A stretch of 64,000 nucleotides of DNA, from positions 170,620,445 through 170,684,444 of the forward strand of contig OY998176.1 of assembly GCA_963921935.1 (NCBI GenBank). The letters run 5' to 3'. Within the stretch, counting starts at the first letter, position 1. The number at the start of each line of letters is the position of its first letter. Shown here piece after piece: positions 42,607 to 53,549 of the stretch. The notes beneath the pieces were generated by a model that worked only from the letters and a program-made list of their open reading frames with translations, made no database searches and had not been told where the DNA came from. Origin of the DNA: Galeruca laticollis. Lineage: Eukaryota; Arthropoda; Insecta; Coleoptera; Chrysomelidae. The translations under genes and the position numbers were made by a program.

Positions 42607-43363
42607 GGCTGGAATAAAATGGGACGAAATCGTACCCACGGATATACAAACGGATTGGAGCAATTTTCGCAATAATTTAACTAGTCTAAATGACCTAAAA
42701 ATTCCTCGATTCGTGTTGTCTGAAAAACCACTTATTATTGAGCTTCATTGGTTTTCAGATTCCTCCGAAGCGGCATACGGCGCATGTATTTATTTACGAT
42801 CACGTGATAGTAACGGAAGGTATATAACGCAATTATTAACGGCAAAAACGCGTGTCGCGCCCATCAAACAAGTCAGTTTACCGAGATTAGAATTATGTGC
42901 CGCCAACCTCCTAGCAAACTTAAGTCAGGAAATATTAAACTCCATTCATTTACAAATCGATAAAAAATATTTTTGGAGCGATTCTACTATAACATTAGGC
43001 TGGATACGTGGTGCTGCAAACAAATGGAAGGCATTTGTTGCCAACCGAGTTGGAAATATTTAAACCCTGACCGAACCAATAAATTGGCATCATGTACAAT
43101 CTAAACATAATCCAGCTGACTTGCTTACGCGCGGCATAAGTGCAGAAGAGTTAGTGTCATCAAATTTATGGTGGCATGGCCCTGAGTGGCTCCTGAATGA
43201 TGATTCAGAATGGAAGGTTGATAACGTAAGGTGCACAGACTTACCTGAATCAAAACCTACTTGTCATGTGACAGTGACCAATGATGATTATTTATATACT
43301 CGTTCTTCTTGTCTCAATAAATTAAAAAGAGTAATTTCAATTTGTGTTAGTTGTGTAAGTTGA
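42607..43363 (+). pseudogene. BEL/Pao RNase H domain
   Basis: L-H-W-F-S-D-S-S-E-A-A-Y-G-A begins RNase H with its first Asp (~42750). S-L-P-R-L-E-L carries the conserved Glu (~42885). Y-F-W-S-D-S-T-I holds the next Asp (~42970). After an in-frame TAA at 43061, W-H-H-V and H-N-P-A-D-L-L-T-R-G continue the domain, with the last acidic residue. Then comes L-W-W-H-G-P-E-W-L, a BEL/Pao landmark before integrase. Confidence 0.8.
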
Positions 43364-43379
43364 GGAATTAAATTATTCA

Positions 43380-44715
43380 ATGACCCTTTTAACAAAATTA
43401 GCACAATTTCAGTCATTTCCTAATGAGTTTAATGATCTCTGCAACCAGAGAAGTGTTTCAGATAAAAGTCGCCTAATAATGCTCAATCCATTTTTGGATG
43501 AGAATAAATTAATCCGAGTAGGCGGAAGGTTACGGAATTCCAAGCAATTTACCTTTGACAAAAAACATCCAATAGTACTAGATTCTAAACATAATCTCAC
43601 TAAATTGATAATGAGTCATGAACATAAAAGTTTACACCACTGTGGTCCTCAACAGTTATTAGCATCCTTAAGAAACGCTTATTGGCCTTTAGCTGGTCGA
43701 GACGCTGCACGAAAAATCACCTATGCTTGCGTACAATGTTTTAAGGCAAAACCATCATCATTCCACCCCCTTATGGGTGATTTACCAGAATGCCGAATTT
43801 CGCAAACTCCTCCATTTTTTAATGTCGGAATTGACTATGCCGGACCTGTTCTAATAAAGGACCGGAAATTACGGAATGCGAAACTAATAAAGGCATGTAT
43901 TTGTCTGTATGTCAGTAAAAGCCATCCATCTTGATTTAGTGACAGATTTATCTACTGATGCCTTTATGGCAATGTTCAAAAGATTTGTAGCAAGAAGAGG
44001 AAAGCCTCAAAATGTATATTCCGACAACGGTTCTAACTTTGTCGGAGCAAACTCTAACCTCTCTGATATATTTAATTTCTTAAAGGACTCATCCGATAAA
44101 ATTACCGATTCATTAAGTAATGAAGGTATACAATGGCATTTTATACCACCACATGCCCCCAATTTTGGCGGATTTTGGGAGGCAGGGGTCAAAAGCGCAA
44201 AATTTCATTTGAAAAGAGTTACAGGAAATTTGAATTTAACCTATGAGGATTATCTGACTGTTTTAATTCAAATTGAAGGCATCCTCAATTCTAGACCTAT
44301 CACACCCTTATCCTCTAGCCTAGATGACTATACGCCACTCACACCTGGCCATTTTTTAATCGGTAAACCAATGACCGCAATTCCAGATCCAGACGTTGGG
44401 CAGGTTCCAGTGAACCGACTTAATAAATATCAGCAGCAGCAACAAGCAATTCTATGTTTCTGGAAAAGATGGCAGAGCGAATACATTTCAGTCACGCCAA
44501 AAGTGGAAAAAAAATGTAACCGCCCTCCTGAAGATTGACAGTCTAGTGGTAATCAAAGAAGACAACCAGCCACCCCTCCAGTGGAAGTTAGCACGAGTAG
44601 TTGCACTTCATCCCGGAACAGACAATATAGTGAGAGTGGCAACAGTCCGAGTGTCTACAGGCAATATTTTTAAAAGACCTGTATCGAAACTGTGCATTTT
44701 ACCCATTGAACAATG
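43380..44715 (+). pseudogene. BEL/Pao integrase
   Basis: The zinc domain has L-H-H-C-G-P-Q ... C-V-Q-C-F (HHCC, 43615-43740). Core acidic residues: F-N-V-G-I-D-Y-A-G-P (first Asp, ~43830), V-Y-S-D-N-G-S-N-F (second, ~44020) and F-W-E-A-G-V-K (Glu, ~44175). All three are present. Frameshifts occur at ~43915 and near 44530. Past the second, the sequence ends with W-K-L-A-R-V, R-P-V-S-K-L-C and TGA at ~44714. Integrase inserts the cDNA into the genome. Confidence 0.8.
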
Positions 44716-44914
44716 AACAATGATTATTAGATCTTATGTTTTTTTTTAACAAATGAACGAACTGATTTCTTGTATCATTTTTATATTATTATTATTTTGA
44801 TGGTTTGTTGACAATTAGTTATTGAATGTACGTTTCCTCGTACATACCAAGCGGCATGTTCAGACTCCACTGAAATTTGGTAAAACCGGTAACGCCGGCA
44901 ACGAGTGACAGTCG

Positions 44915-45697
44915 TTAGAAAACCCGGAGAATACAATTGACAATAGTTGACATTAAAATATAAAAATACCGATCTGTTTTTAATTCAAATAAGAAAGAAA
45001 AAGGTGCTACAGTCCACAGAAATAACAGCAAGTATCTTAGTATTTCTAGATAGCGATCTCGAGACATTGTTTGGCGGAAAGAAGGCGTGCCAATTAAATT
45101 ATCTGTAGACCAGTAATCCTTTATATCAGGCTTTTTTATGTAAGGCATCAACATTGAGAGGGCTATAAAATTGTAAAACTCATTTTAATCTACGTTTCTC
45201 CAACCCTTGGCATTTTGTTGTTGAGCATAAATATTAGTTTCTTCAATAATAATGTTGACTATTTCGTCTGAGAATAATTTCAAAAAATACTCTAACTCAC
45301 TTGTTTCATTTTTCAGATTTTCATTGTGTAGTCCACTATTAGTGTCGTAAAACTGGTGAACTTTGGGAACAAACTCACGTGAATCCCATATTACCTGTAA
45401 ATCCTCCTGACGCATGCTTTGATCTGAGATATCAGACACAGAAGCTACTGAATGTTGTTGTTCTTCGGTGTTTTCGTCTACCAGTAAGGTTTCGTCGTCC
45501 TTTCCGGAGCTCAATTCGCTCTCAGAGTCAGGAATATATTCGCTGCCACTATCTTTAAATGGTTCATCCTCACTGAAATACATATCACTATCGTTTACCG
45601 CATTCAAAATATTTCTCACATCCTTATCAAATAGTCCACAAAAGACCGAGGGGCCAGCTTGATCTGTAGATGACATTCTGTAACCAACGTATCTCAC
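44915..45697 (-). pseudogene. piggyBac transposase, N-terminal part
   Basis: 170 codons from 45697 give a Ser/Asp/Glu-rich N-terminal region (S-D-M-Y-F-S-E-D-E-P, S-E-Y-I-P-D-S-E-S-E). A stop near 45185 is followed in a neighbouring frame by M-P-Y-I-K-K-P-D-I-K-D-Y-W-S, then F-R-Q-T-M-S-R-D-R-Y-L-E-I-L-R-Y-L, the conserved start of the piggyBac catalytic region. Coding similarity stops at ~45010 and the BEL insert follows. No catalytic Asp is retained in this part. Confidence 0.7.
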
Positions 45698-46270
45698 TCA
45701 ATACTTTTCTGAACTAGACTGGCGCTATAACTTACGGATATGACACGGCATCGCCTGACTTTGCCATGTTGCCGGTTGTCCTGAATTTACGACACTGTTG
45801 AAAATGCACGGCATCCGTCTGTCCGACAAACAAAAACTGTCGAAACGGTACGACGGACGCCGGTGAGAAAAAGCAAAATATTATGTGTGTCGTATATGTA
45901 ATGGCAGGCGTCTATCAGGGATACGAGCTACTGTCGTCCATACACGACAGCCGTCCGTCTGCCAAAAAAGTCAGTGTCGTGTATATACGACAACCGTACT
46001 GAAATGGTTAATCCTATAGATGCAAATTAATGTAAAGCACATTGCTTTCGCCGCACTTCTGCGAATATATCAGTTGATGCTGATAATGGCATCACTTCAC
46101 CGGATGGAAACTCACGGCTGTAGCCGAAAGTAATATTGACGAATCAATTAAAAATAAAGTCAACGTGGCCCATCAAATTTTAGGCTCCATTGAAAACACC
46201 ACACAAACATTCAATAAATATTATTCCATGATCGTTAGCACCATCAACGGCATCTACAAGTAATGTACCA

Positions 46271-46470
46271 GAAGTGCCGCATTTACATCTTCACAATAGT
46301 ACCAAACAAAACATAATTGTTAATCGAAAGGAATAGTTATATTTTTTTGTTAACTCTCAATATTTCTCTACATTTCACAGTTGTTCTGAATGTTCCATTA
46401 AAACTGTTAACATTATTTTAAACCAAATACATGTTCAAAAAATATGTTTTATTGTAAGGTCGTAGAAAAA
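46271..46470. other. Crypton-like 3' non-coding sequence
   Basis: AT-rich interval between the recombinase end and the palindrome. No gene seen. Confidence 0.4.
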
Positions 46471-46588
46471 AATAGTGTATGCAACTCCCATGTAATGGTT
46501 ATTAAGACACTCGTATTAGTTACGACACGAGCGTCATACTTGTGACTTAATAGTCATCATTACATGCTCGTTGCATAGTAGACTATTC
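46471..46588. repeat. Imperfect palindrome downstream of second Crypton-like copy
   Basis: AATAGTGTATGCAAC at the left pairs with GTTGCATAGTAGACTATT at the right. CATGTAATG/CATTACATG, TTAAGACAC/GTGACTTAA and the inner CGTATTAGTTACGACACGAGCG follow. It lies ~0.2 kb after the recombinase end, the same layout as at 8739. Confidence 0.55.
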
Positions 46589-46786
46589 TATATCAGTTTT
46601 ATTTGGTACATGATTTTCACTCTTCTGATTAACATCACTTTCCACTATTTCATCTCTATTTGCATTGCTATCACTTCCCACAATTTCTTCTCTCTGTTCT
46701 TGTTCTACTGTAAAATTAGTCTCTGCTTCAACAGTATTTTCTACATATTCCATATATTTTCTTATTTAGAAAGTACTTAGATATTT

Positions 46787-48390
46787 TTACTTTTCCGCCC
46801 AACCTATCTAATATGGAGTTTACCCCAAAAAGTTGGAATTTTGTTTTTTTTACGTTTCCCACCAAGAAGCACACGAAAAAAAGGTTTTTACGAAAATAAC
46901 AGTTTCAAAGATCAAAACTAAGTTTTCCGCATCTGCGGGACGTCCTGAACAATATCCTATCAAAGAATTATCACTTATAGGGGTCTGTATCGTGCTAAGA
47001 AACCAAAATTTCTCCAAAAATATAGTATTTCTGGATTTATAGAACACTTTGTGACACACACTGAAAAATATCCAATTATAATATTGGTCGCTTGTATACA
47101 CTTTGGAGGCTGTATCGTGCTAACAACCCGAAATTTCTCCAAAAATGACCAAAAATGTTGTACCCCGTTGTACTGGCTCCAGTGAGAACAAAATCCATGA
47201 TGCTCATCTATAAGACGCCTTAAAGAATATCCAATTATGAAATTGGTCACTTTCAGACACACCGGAGGCTGTATCCTGCTAACAAACTGAAAATTCTCTA
47301 AAAATTACAAAAAATTGGTAGCTCAAGTACCATAGCATACGTTGAACTGGATCTGGTGAGCAGAAAATAAATAGGGTTCATCCGTGAGATGTCCTGAATA
47401 ATATTGTTGACTTTTTGCACTACGGAGGCTGTATCGTACTAACGATGACATACACACATGATCTTTTTCCCAAAAACCGTTTTTTCATGTTGTTCTTTGT
47501 GAAAAACGTGAAACAAATCCAAAATTCCAATTTTTTTGAAGTCAACCAATACTTTTGTAGCATATTAGATAGGTTGGGCGGAAAATTGAAAATCCTGTGT
47601 GTATGTCGGCGTCGGCCACTTTTCGTAATATGGTTCAGGACATCTCACAGATGAATCCTATTGATTTTTAGCTAACTATATCTAGTACAACGGGTGCTAT
47701 GGTACTAGATGTACGACATTTTTGTCATTTTTGGAGAAATTTCAGTTTGTTACCACGATAGAGCCTCCGTAGTATATACAGTAGACCAATTTTATGATTG
47801 GATGGTTCAGGGCGTCTCATAGATGGAATCAATTTATTTTCAGCTTACTAGAGCCGGTACAACGGGTGCTATGGTACTTGAAGTACCAAATTTCAGTCAT
47901 TTTTGGAGAGTTTCCAGTTTGTTAGCACGATACTGTCTCTGGATTGTCTTTAAGTGACAAATTTTATGATTGGATATTGTTCAAGGCATCATATAGATGA
48001 AACATTGTTTTTCAGCTTACGAGAGCTAGTTCAACAGGTGCTATGGCACTGGAAGTCAAATATTTTTGGAGAAATTTCGGATTGTCATCACGATACGGCC
48101 TCCGGAGTATATACAAGTATATAATATTATAATTGGATATTTTTCAGTGTGTGCCACCGATGAACCGTATTAATTTTTTGCTCACTATAGCGAGTAGAAC
48201 GGGTCCTATAAATCCAGATGTACTACATTTTTAGTTATTTTTGGAGAAATTTCGGTCTGTTAGCACGATACAGCCTCCGAAGTGTATACAAGTGACAATT
48301 TTATAATATGATATTGTTCAGGTGGTCTCACAGGTGCGGAAAAGTTAGTTTTGGTCTTCAAAACCGTTTACTTTTTCATCTGAATGCTGC
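46787..48390. repeat. ~172-bp repeat element, two inverted blocks
   Basis: At 46885-47582 the units run in direct orientation (GGAGGCTGTATC at 47102, 47265, 47423), ending with AACCAATACTTTTG and GATAGGTTGGGCGG. At 47590-48385 they run inverted (landmark at 47761, ~47933, ~48096, 48271), ending with GCGGAAAAGTTAGTTTTGGTC. A stray copy of the CCGCCCAACCTATC end lies at 46790. The layout is a head-to-head pair, resembling foldback elements with repeat-filled arms. Confidence 0.75.
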
Positions 48391-48539
48391 TTATTATTTT
48401 GATTATTTATAAACAAATTACAAGTCCCTTTAATATCTACGCTATTTCTGCGTTTGATATCATTGTTAATATAATAAAATGAAACTGTTTCAGGCGTATC
48501 ATCATAATATATGAATTTTCAAGGTACACATATTATTCT

Positions 48540-49440
48540 TTCTGTATTATATTTTTTGACCTCCAATAAAGATTAATTTTCTTGTTTTTGTGTTTTTATC
48601 ATAGAACTGATTATTACTTTCATTATTTTTCTTTTGAATATTCTCAAAGTTATCTACAATTTTAGGTTTTAGCTAATTGCTATGAATTGGTAGATTCGTC
48701 CGCGTTATTCTACTTAAAAGAAGTTCTGAAGGACTTAATTTGGAATTTATTATTGACGTGTTTCTCTATTCTAATAGTGCTAATTTAAGATCTAGATATT
48801 CTACTTTACAACGATTTAGTAAGTTCTCTGCAATGTTCACACCCTTTTCAGCTAACGCATTTCCTTTTGGATAATATGGACTTGGCGTTATTATTTGGAA
48901 ATTCCATGCATTTGCAAATTCATTAAACTCAAAAGATGCGTGAGGCATATTATCAATTCTCAATTTTTCAGGTATACCGTGTATTGAAAGTATTTCCTTT
49001 AGAATCTTTATTGTTCAAGTTTTACTAATTCGATACCCTTTGAATTATAATCAATTATAACTAGCTAAGGTTAGAATATCTGGAGCAACTTTTTGATACG
49101 GATAGTCACGGGGCTTTTCAGTAATCATAGGCTATCTAGGGGTTTGTTGCATACATTTTTGGCCAAAAGAATATTGTTCAAATAGGATTTTTTTGTTTTG
49201 ATAATTCCTAGTGAGTCTCATGAACTTTTTAATAATTTCATTAGTTAGTTTAGATGATATTACTAATCTGTTATTTAGGAATACCTACTCATTTTCTAGA
49301 AAGATTAAGTTCTTTAAGTGGTAATACCATTTATATGAAAAGTTCTTTTTAAGGTTAGAAACTTCTTCAAATTTTTTTACCCCTATACAGTTGAGAAGAA
49401 TTGCTATTTTTGTATCATCATTTTTTCCCATCTATTCAGA
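48540..49440 (-). pseudogene. Gypsy-type integrase relic
   Basis: Reading from 49440 leftwards: a Gag-like scrap (K-I-A-I-L-L-N-C-I-G), then I-I-K-K-F-M-R-L-T-R, an integrase zinc-domain remnant ending C-M-Q-Q-T-P, D-Y-P-Y-Q-K-V-A (~49090), the core segment I-P-E-K-L-R-I-D-N with second Asp (~48965), and G-N-A-L-A-E-K-G-V with the Glu (~48850). E-Y-L-D-L-K-L-A-L-L-E follows. Stops and frame changes are frequent. The family resembles integrases of Ty3/gypsy elements common in insects. No LTRs were found. Confidence 0.65.
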
Positions 49441-50581
49441 AGCTCGTGTGTATATATTTATTGATAATGTTAAAGCCAGACATGGTTATAGTGGGCTATT
49501 CAACGTGATGCCAACAATAAACTATTCATATTACCTCATTTTTTACTTTCAGAAACGTTTAAGTACATAACTGATTGCGCCATGTCTTATTTGATATATT
49601 ATCGAATGAGAACAAATCATTACTTAAAAACTTTAATAACTGTACGACCAACAACCTTAAATGTTGACAGTCCAAGACAACAACCTTATCATTGCCAACT
49701 GTAACATAATAGGTAACTTTACTTAAATCGGTATAAATAGTATGAATATTGCTAACATGAATTATGAAAATCGAACACTGAAAGTGGTCAGCGAACATTA
49801 GACGCTGGATTAATGTTCCATGAGCTGACGACAGATGATTAGTGACAACTTGCAGCAACATTGAAAACCCCTTGATGTGATACTTAGTTATATTATGCAA
49901 ATGTTAATTTCACTGATCTGGCTAGCTGTCAGCGGTGCAGCGCTTACCTACGGGGGCTGTAGAGATGACATAATAAAATAAAGAATGTACGACCGCAGGA
50001 AAGCCAACCCTGGTGTAATTTGTTAGTATAGACCTCAATTATTGAAAAATGGTGGGTCTGACATTGGTTCGACAGTGCAAAAGCTATCTTCTTGACCGAC
50101 GAATGCTGCAGAATAAAAAAAATACGCGTCCAGCAAAGCTGAAATTGAACATAGTAAAAAAGAGGAAAATTTTTGTATAGCATTATTTTGAGGGTGGAAA
50201 AATTGTCTGACGAGCGACGGAAGGATGTAATGGAATGCCGTCGACATTTTTAATTCCAGTACTATCGACTCTCGGTATTTATTTTAAGTTACCAAATTTA
50301 ATGTGCCGTATCATGTATATGCGTATTCGAAATCAGTCTCTAATTTGTCAATGGTCTGTATACGACATTTTTATTTTTGTGTATATGCTTGAGTTTCGTT
50401 TATCTGATATTTATAGTATATGGAGAGTAATGGTCTCTATAATGTAGGCTAGTGGTATAGTTTGTTGTTTACTCCCAAGCAACCTTTATTTTAAAAATAC
50501 ATCAATAAATCCAAATATCAATATTTTTATCATACTCAAGTATAGCGATACTGTTGTAAAATATCGATACGGTATATATCG
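49441..50581. other. No gene recognised
   Basis: Minus-strand frames at 49559-49900 and 49944-50247 have no recognisable domain. A TTTGATATATTATCGAA motif at ~49588 echoes one at 37219. The end (50530-50581) is rich in TATCGATAC. Confidence 0.4.
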
Positions 50582-50585
50582 ATAC

Positions 50586-50814
50586 AGTTATGGAATGTGA
50601 ATTTACCTGTATAAGCGAAATTGTTATGTTTTATTGTTTTATTTCAGCGAGGTCGTTATGCTGCTGTTTCAGCAATACGAACTTTCGTTATTGTTAATCA
50701 CAATTAAATCAGTGAGAATGACTTTATATTTCATAGTGAAAACATCTAAATATTGTAAATTAGTTTAAAATAAAAGTTTTTAAAAATATTAATTGTGATT
50801 TCAAACTTATAAAG
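50586..50814 (+). repeat. 5' LTR of errantivirus-like element
   Basis: 229 bp, begins AGTTATGG and ends CTTATAAAG. The AG start is typical of errantiviral LTRs. It matches 57665-57893 except for three substitutions. Confidence 0.9.
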
Positions 50815-50830
50815 TGGCGCAGTCAGTAGG
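50815..50830 (+). other. Primer binding site, tRNA-Ser type
   Basis: TGGCGCAGTCAGTAGG directly follows the LTR. It resembles the serine tRNA primer site used by 17.6/297-type errantiviruses. Confidence 0.7.
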
Positions 50831-50947
50831 ATACTGAAAGGGATTTTATAGTAAATAACCCTTTGGTATCAACCATTAGTTCAGTGAAAAGAAGAATCTA
50901 CGCAGTAAGAAGAAAGAAAAACGTAAATTTTTAGAAGAAAAGAAGAA

Positions 50948-50973
50948 ATGAAGCTAACCATATTACTGTAAGT
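50948..50973 (+). promoter_or_regulatory. Leader ATG and splice donor for spliced env RNA (putative)
   Basis: An ATG at 50948 opens six codons, and the GT of a GTAAGT donor lies at 50968-50969. An AG at 55992-55993, just before the env frame, would join in phase. Errantiviruses make env from a spliced RNA, so this fits the group. No transcript evidence is available. Confidence 0.45.
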
Positions 50974-50992
50974 TGCTCATTCCTTTAATTTT

Positions 50993-52363
50993 ATGTCATT
51001 CTCCTCACCTATTTCATTATCTATCGACGAAAATTGCCTTAGTGTGAATAGTTTTAATATTAGTGATTTTGAAGACGATATATCTCTTGATTTAATAGAG
51101 GAATTTGGTAATTTATCTATTGAAGATTCAATTAATAATTCTTTTAATTTAAATAGTAATATAAATAATTTAACAATGTCAATCCCAAAATTTGATACTA
51201 AACTCTTAGATATTGTCCCGGGATTTAACGGAAATCCTTTGGTACTATCTTCTTTTATTGATATTAGTAATACATTAATAAATACTTATTGGGATACTAC
51301 TAACACAAATTGCGTTCAAAATATAAGTCTTATATATGGAATTTACTCAAAATTAGTAGGCGATGCTGAAGAAGTGTATAGTGTTTGTATAGATAAAAGT
51401 TGGAAATCTGTTAAAGAAGCTTTAATTGCACATTTTGGTGATCAACGCGATGAAAATGGTTTACTTTTTGATTTAGACCAGTTAAGACAATGTAACACTG
51501 AAAATCCTTTACATTTTTATACTAGAGTTATGTCAAATTTAAGTTCATTACATAATTATGTCGATCTTCACGAGACTGGAGACGCTATTAGAATAAAAAA
51601 GACTTTCTATGATACTCATGCTCTTAAAATATTTTTGTGCGGTTTAAAAGAACCATTAGGTTCAACTATTCGTGCTATGAAACCCAAATCGATAGCAGAA
51701 GCTAGACAACAAATAGTTTCAGAAAATAATATAAGATATTTACAGAGACAAAATTTTGATAATTCTAGAACGAGACCTGTACAAAGACAAAACTCTCACA
51801 ATAATTCTACCAATTTCCAGTTGAACGTACCACAACCTTATTTCCAAAACACTTTTCAAAATCCTAACCACTTTCCCCGTGGCCCAATTAATATACAACC
51901 ACGTCCGCCCCCAAATCAAAAGTACTTCACTAATCGTCAAGTTTTTGGCTCTCAAAGAAATCAAAATGTCTTCAGGCCAAACCCTCAAACTTCAGAACAA
52001 AGACCCACTCCTATGAGCGGAATATCAAATTATTCTATAAATCGCCCATCCACATCTGCATTTCGACATCCAGCACCACCTCAGCGAAATTTCATATCGG
52101 AAGAATTATACAATTTAGATAATTCCCAAAATGCATACGACATGTCCCAAAATCCATACGACATGCCCCAAAATCCTTATGATATTCCCCAAAACTCAGA
52201 AGAAAATGATTACGATTTCAATTCATTCAATTTACAACAAGAAGATAACCAATATTTTTATTATAATAACGAAAATATTTTAAATAATACAAATAACGAA
52301 ACTTGTGAAAACCCTCAACAAGAAAATTTTCACGTAACAGCCTCAAATCCAACAACCACATAG
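50993..52363 (+). CDS. gag: Errantiviral Gag
   Basis: 456 codons, intact, from ATG 50993. Residues 1-60 are acidic. A capsid-like region follows (P-G-F-N-G-N-P-L-V-L, F-C/L-G-L-K-E-P-L-G). The last ~200 residues are rich in Asn, Gln and Pro, with a short tandem repeat Y-D-M-P-Q-N-P near residue 390. No CCHC knuckle is present, as is usual in errantiviruses. Gag builds the particle core and packages RNA. A slippery heptamer sits 31 bases before the stop, and Pol continues in the -1 frame. An upstream ATG at 50948 precedes a splice donor and probably serves env. Confidence 0.85.
   Translation: MSFSSPISLSIDENCLSVNSFNISDFEDDISLDLIEEFGNLSIEDSINNSFNLNSNINNLTMSIPKFDTKLLDIVPGFNGNPLVLSSFIDISNTLINTYWDTTNTNCVQNISLIYGIYSKLVGDAEEVYSVCIDKSWKSVKEALIAHFGDQRDENGLLFDLDQLRQCNTENPLHFYTRVMSNLSSLHNYVDLHETGDAIRIKKTFYDTHALKIFLCGLKEPLGSTIRAMKPKSIAEARQQIVSENNIRYLQRQNFDNSRTRPVQRQNSHNNSTNFQLNVPQPYFQNTFQNPNHFPRGPINIQPRPPPNQKYFTNRQVFGSQRNQNVFRPNPQTSEQRPTPMSGISNYSINRPSTSAFRHPAPPQRNFISEELYNLDNSQNAYDMSQNPYDMPQNPYDIPQNSEENDYDFNSFNLQQEDNQYFYYNNENILNNTNNETCENPQQENFHVTASNPTTT
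52324..52330 (+). promoter_or_regulatory. -1 ribosomal frameshift heptamer
   Basis: A-AAT-TTT in the gag frame fits the X-XXY-YYZ rule. The gag stop follows at 52361, and the -1 frame is open through the protease motif. It would set the Gag to Gag-Pol ratio. No downstream pseudoknot was modelled. Confidence 0.6.
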
Positions 52364-53549
52364 AATTACATTCTATCTATGATAGAACAGACCTGCCTTA
52401 TATAAAAATTGATAACCCACCTTTGAAACTTCTAATCGACACAGGTGCTACTAGATCATTCATTAATCCTGAAATTGCCGAAAATTATTTTTCCGAATAT
52501 ATCGTGAAAGAGCCTTTCACTATTTGCTCCTTATTCCAAACGACGACCAGAGATTTTTGTGCTTAAATTCCCGCATTTCCAGAATTCAATACAAATCGAA
52601 CAATACATTTTTGTATTTTCAAATTTCATCATTTTTTCGATGGCCTTATTGGCTATGATACACTAAAACATTTAGGTGTTGAACTAGATCTCAAAAATTT
52701 ACTTCTTAAAACAAATAATGCCCAACTTCCTCTTTCACACTACGAAAGTAAAAGAAAATTATTATTTTTTGCCAGAATCGAACCTAATTCTATCGAATCT
52801 GTAAAAATTCCAGTAAATCTTCGTAACGGTATTGTTGGTATACCACCAACCAAATTATTCAATTGTTTAATTAGAGATGGAATATCTCAAGCAGAAAATG
52901 GTTATGCTCCTGTCGATATTATAAACAACACGGATAATATCGAAGAAATCTATCTATATGAACCAATTAAAACCTCTCCTATTGAAAATGAATACGAATT
53001 TTTTCATGTATCAGTAACACCTTCTCCCGACAATAATACCAACACAAATGACGTGACAGAACTAATACGTACTTCCCACTTAAATGAAGAAGAAAAATTT
53101 CATATTATCAAACTTTGTAGAAAATATTCAGATATATTTTATAGAGAGAACTCTCCTTTAACTTTTACTAATCAAGTCAAGCACCAAATAAAAACAACTG
53201 ACGAAATTCCCGTCTATACAAAATCCTACAGATACCCTTTCATACATAAACCCGAAGTTGAAAGACAAATAAATGATATGCTAGAAAAAGAAATAATACG
53301 CCCAAGCGATTCTCCGTGGAGTAGTCCAATTTGGATAGTAAGCAAAAAACCCGATGCTTCCGGTAGAAAAAAATGGCGCATTGTTGTAGACTATCGCAAA
53401 CTCAACGAAAAAACTATCGATGATCGTTACCCCATTCCTAACATAAGTGACATTCTTGATAAACTTGGCCGTTGTCAATTTTTCTCAACCCTTGATTTAG
53501 CAAGTGGTTTCCACCAAATAGAGATGCACCCAGATGATATAAAAAAAAA
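52331..53549 (+). pseudogene. pol: Errantiviral Pol: protease and start of reverse transcriptase
   Basis: In the -1 frame the protease motif L-L-I-D-T-G-A-T-R lies at 52429-52455. A TAA at 52564-52566 interrupts the protease. The frame then runs open to the RT: K-S-Y-R-Y-P-F (~53220), S-P-W-S-S-P-I-W-I-V (~53310), V-V-D-Y-R-K-L-N (~53385) and S-T-L-D-L-A-S-G-F with the motif A Asp (~53490). A run of nine A at 53541-53549 brings a one-base frame change, after which RT continues in another frame. Protease cuts the polyprotein and RT copies the genome. Confidence 0.8.

Larger units (their letters stand above)
40742..44935 (+). mobile_element. BEL/Pao LTR retrotransposon, 5'-truncated
   Basis: Domain order is Gag knuckle remnant, aspartic protease, RT, RNase H, integrase zinc domain, integrase core and the C-terminal R-P-V-S-K-L. 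This is the BEL/Pao arrangement. The 5' LTR and most of Gag are missing, and the 3' non-coding part (44716-44935) may be a partial LTR. It sits in a piggyBac transposase gene. Confidence 0.8.
40447..46011 (-). mobile_element. piggyBac element carrying a BEL/Pao insert
   Basis: TTAA at 40447-40450 and 46008-46011. Ends read CCCTTTCAGTACGGCG at the left and, inverted, CCATTTCAGTACGGTTG at the right. Just inside the left end a 36-bp unit is repeated directly (40495-40530, 40531-40566). The transposase reads on the minus strand: N-terminus at 45697-44915, C-terminal Cys-rich end at ~40741-40600. The middle is replaced by a BEL/Pao element. The host site is a Crypton-like recombinase gene. Confidence 0.8.
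39730..46262 (+). pseudogene. Second Crypton-like tyrosine recombinase, split by piggyBac/BEL
   Basis: Left part 39730-40446: core-binding helices (R-Y-E-K-E-Y-A-V-F-C-H-W), Y-S-M-V-K-S-M with I-S-R-Y-S-K-L-I-A-F-L-K, K-E-E-V-E-T-F-I, and the first catalytic Arg in G-A-S-R-R-N-E-L at ~40205. Then comes I-N-K-F-G-N-V-G-K. A TTAA at 40447-40450 starts the piggyBac insert. Right part 46012-46262: H-C-F-R-R-T-S-A (HxxR, ~46045), G-W-K (~46103) and E-S-N-I-D-E-S, where Asn stands at the position of the catalytic Tyr, then N-V-A-H-Q-I-L and a TAA. Frameshifts and the Tyr loss make it dead. It is colinear with the copy at 9181-10352. Confidence 0.75.

Noticed and set aside
46571..46780. Hydrophobic 69-codon plus-strand frame
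   Set aside because: Phe/Ile/Ser-rich AT-driven translation next to a palindrome; no motif or splice signals.
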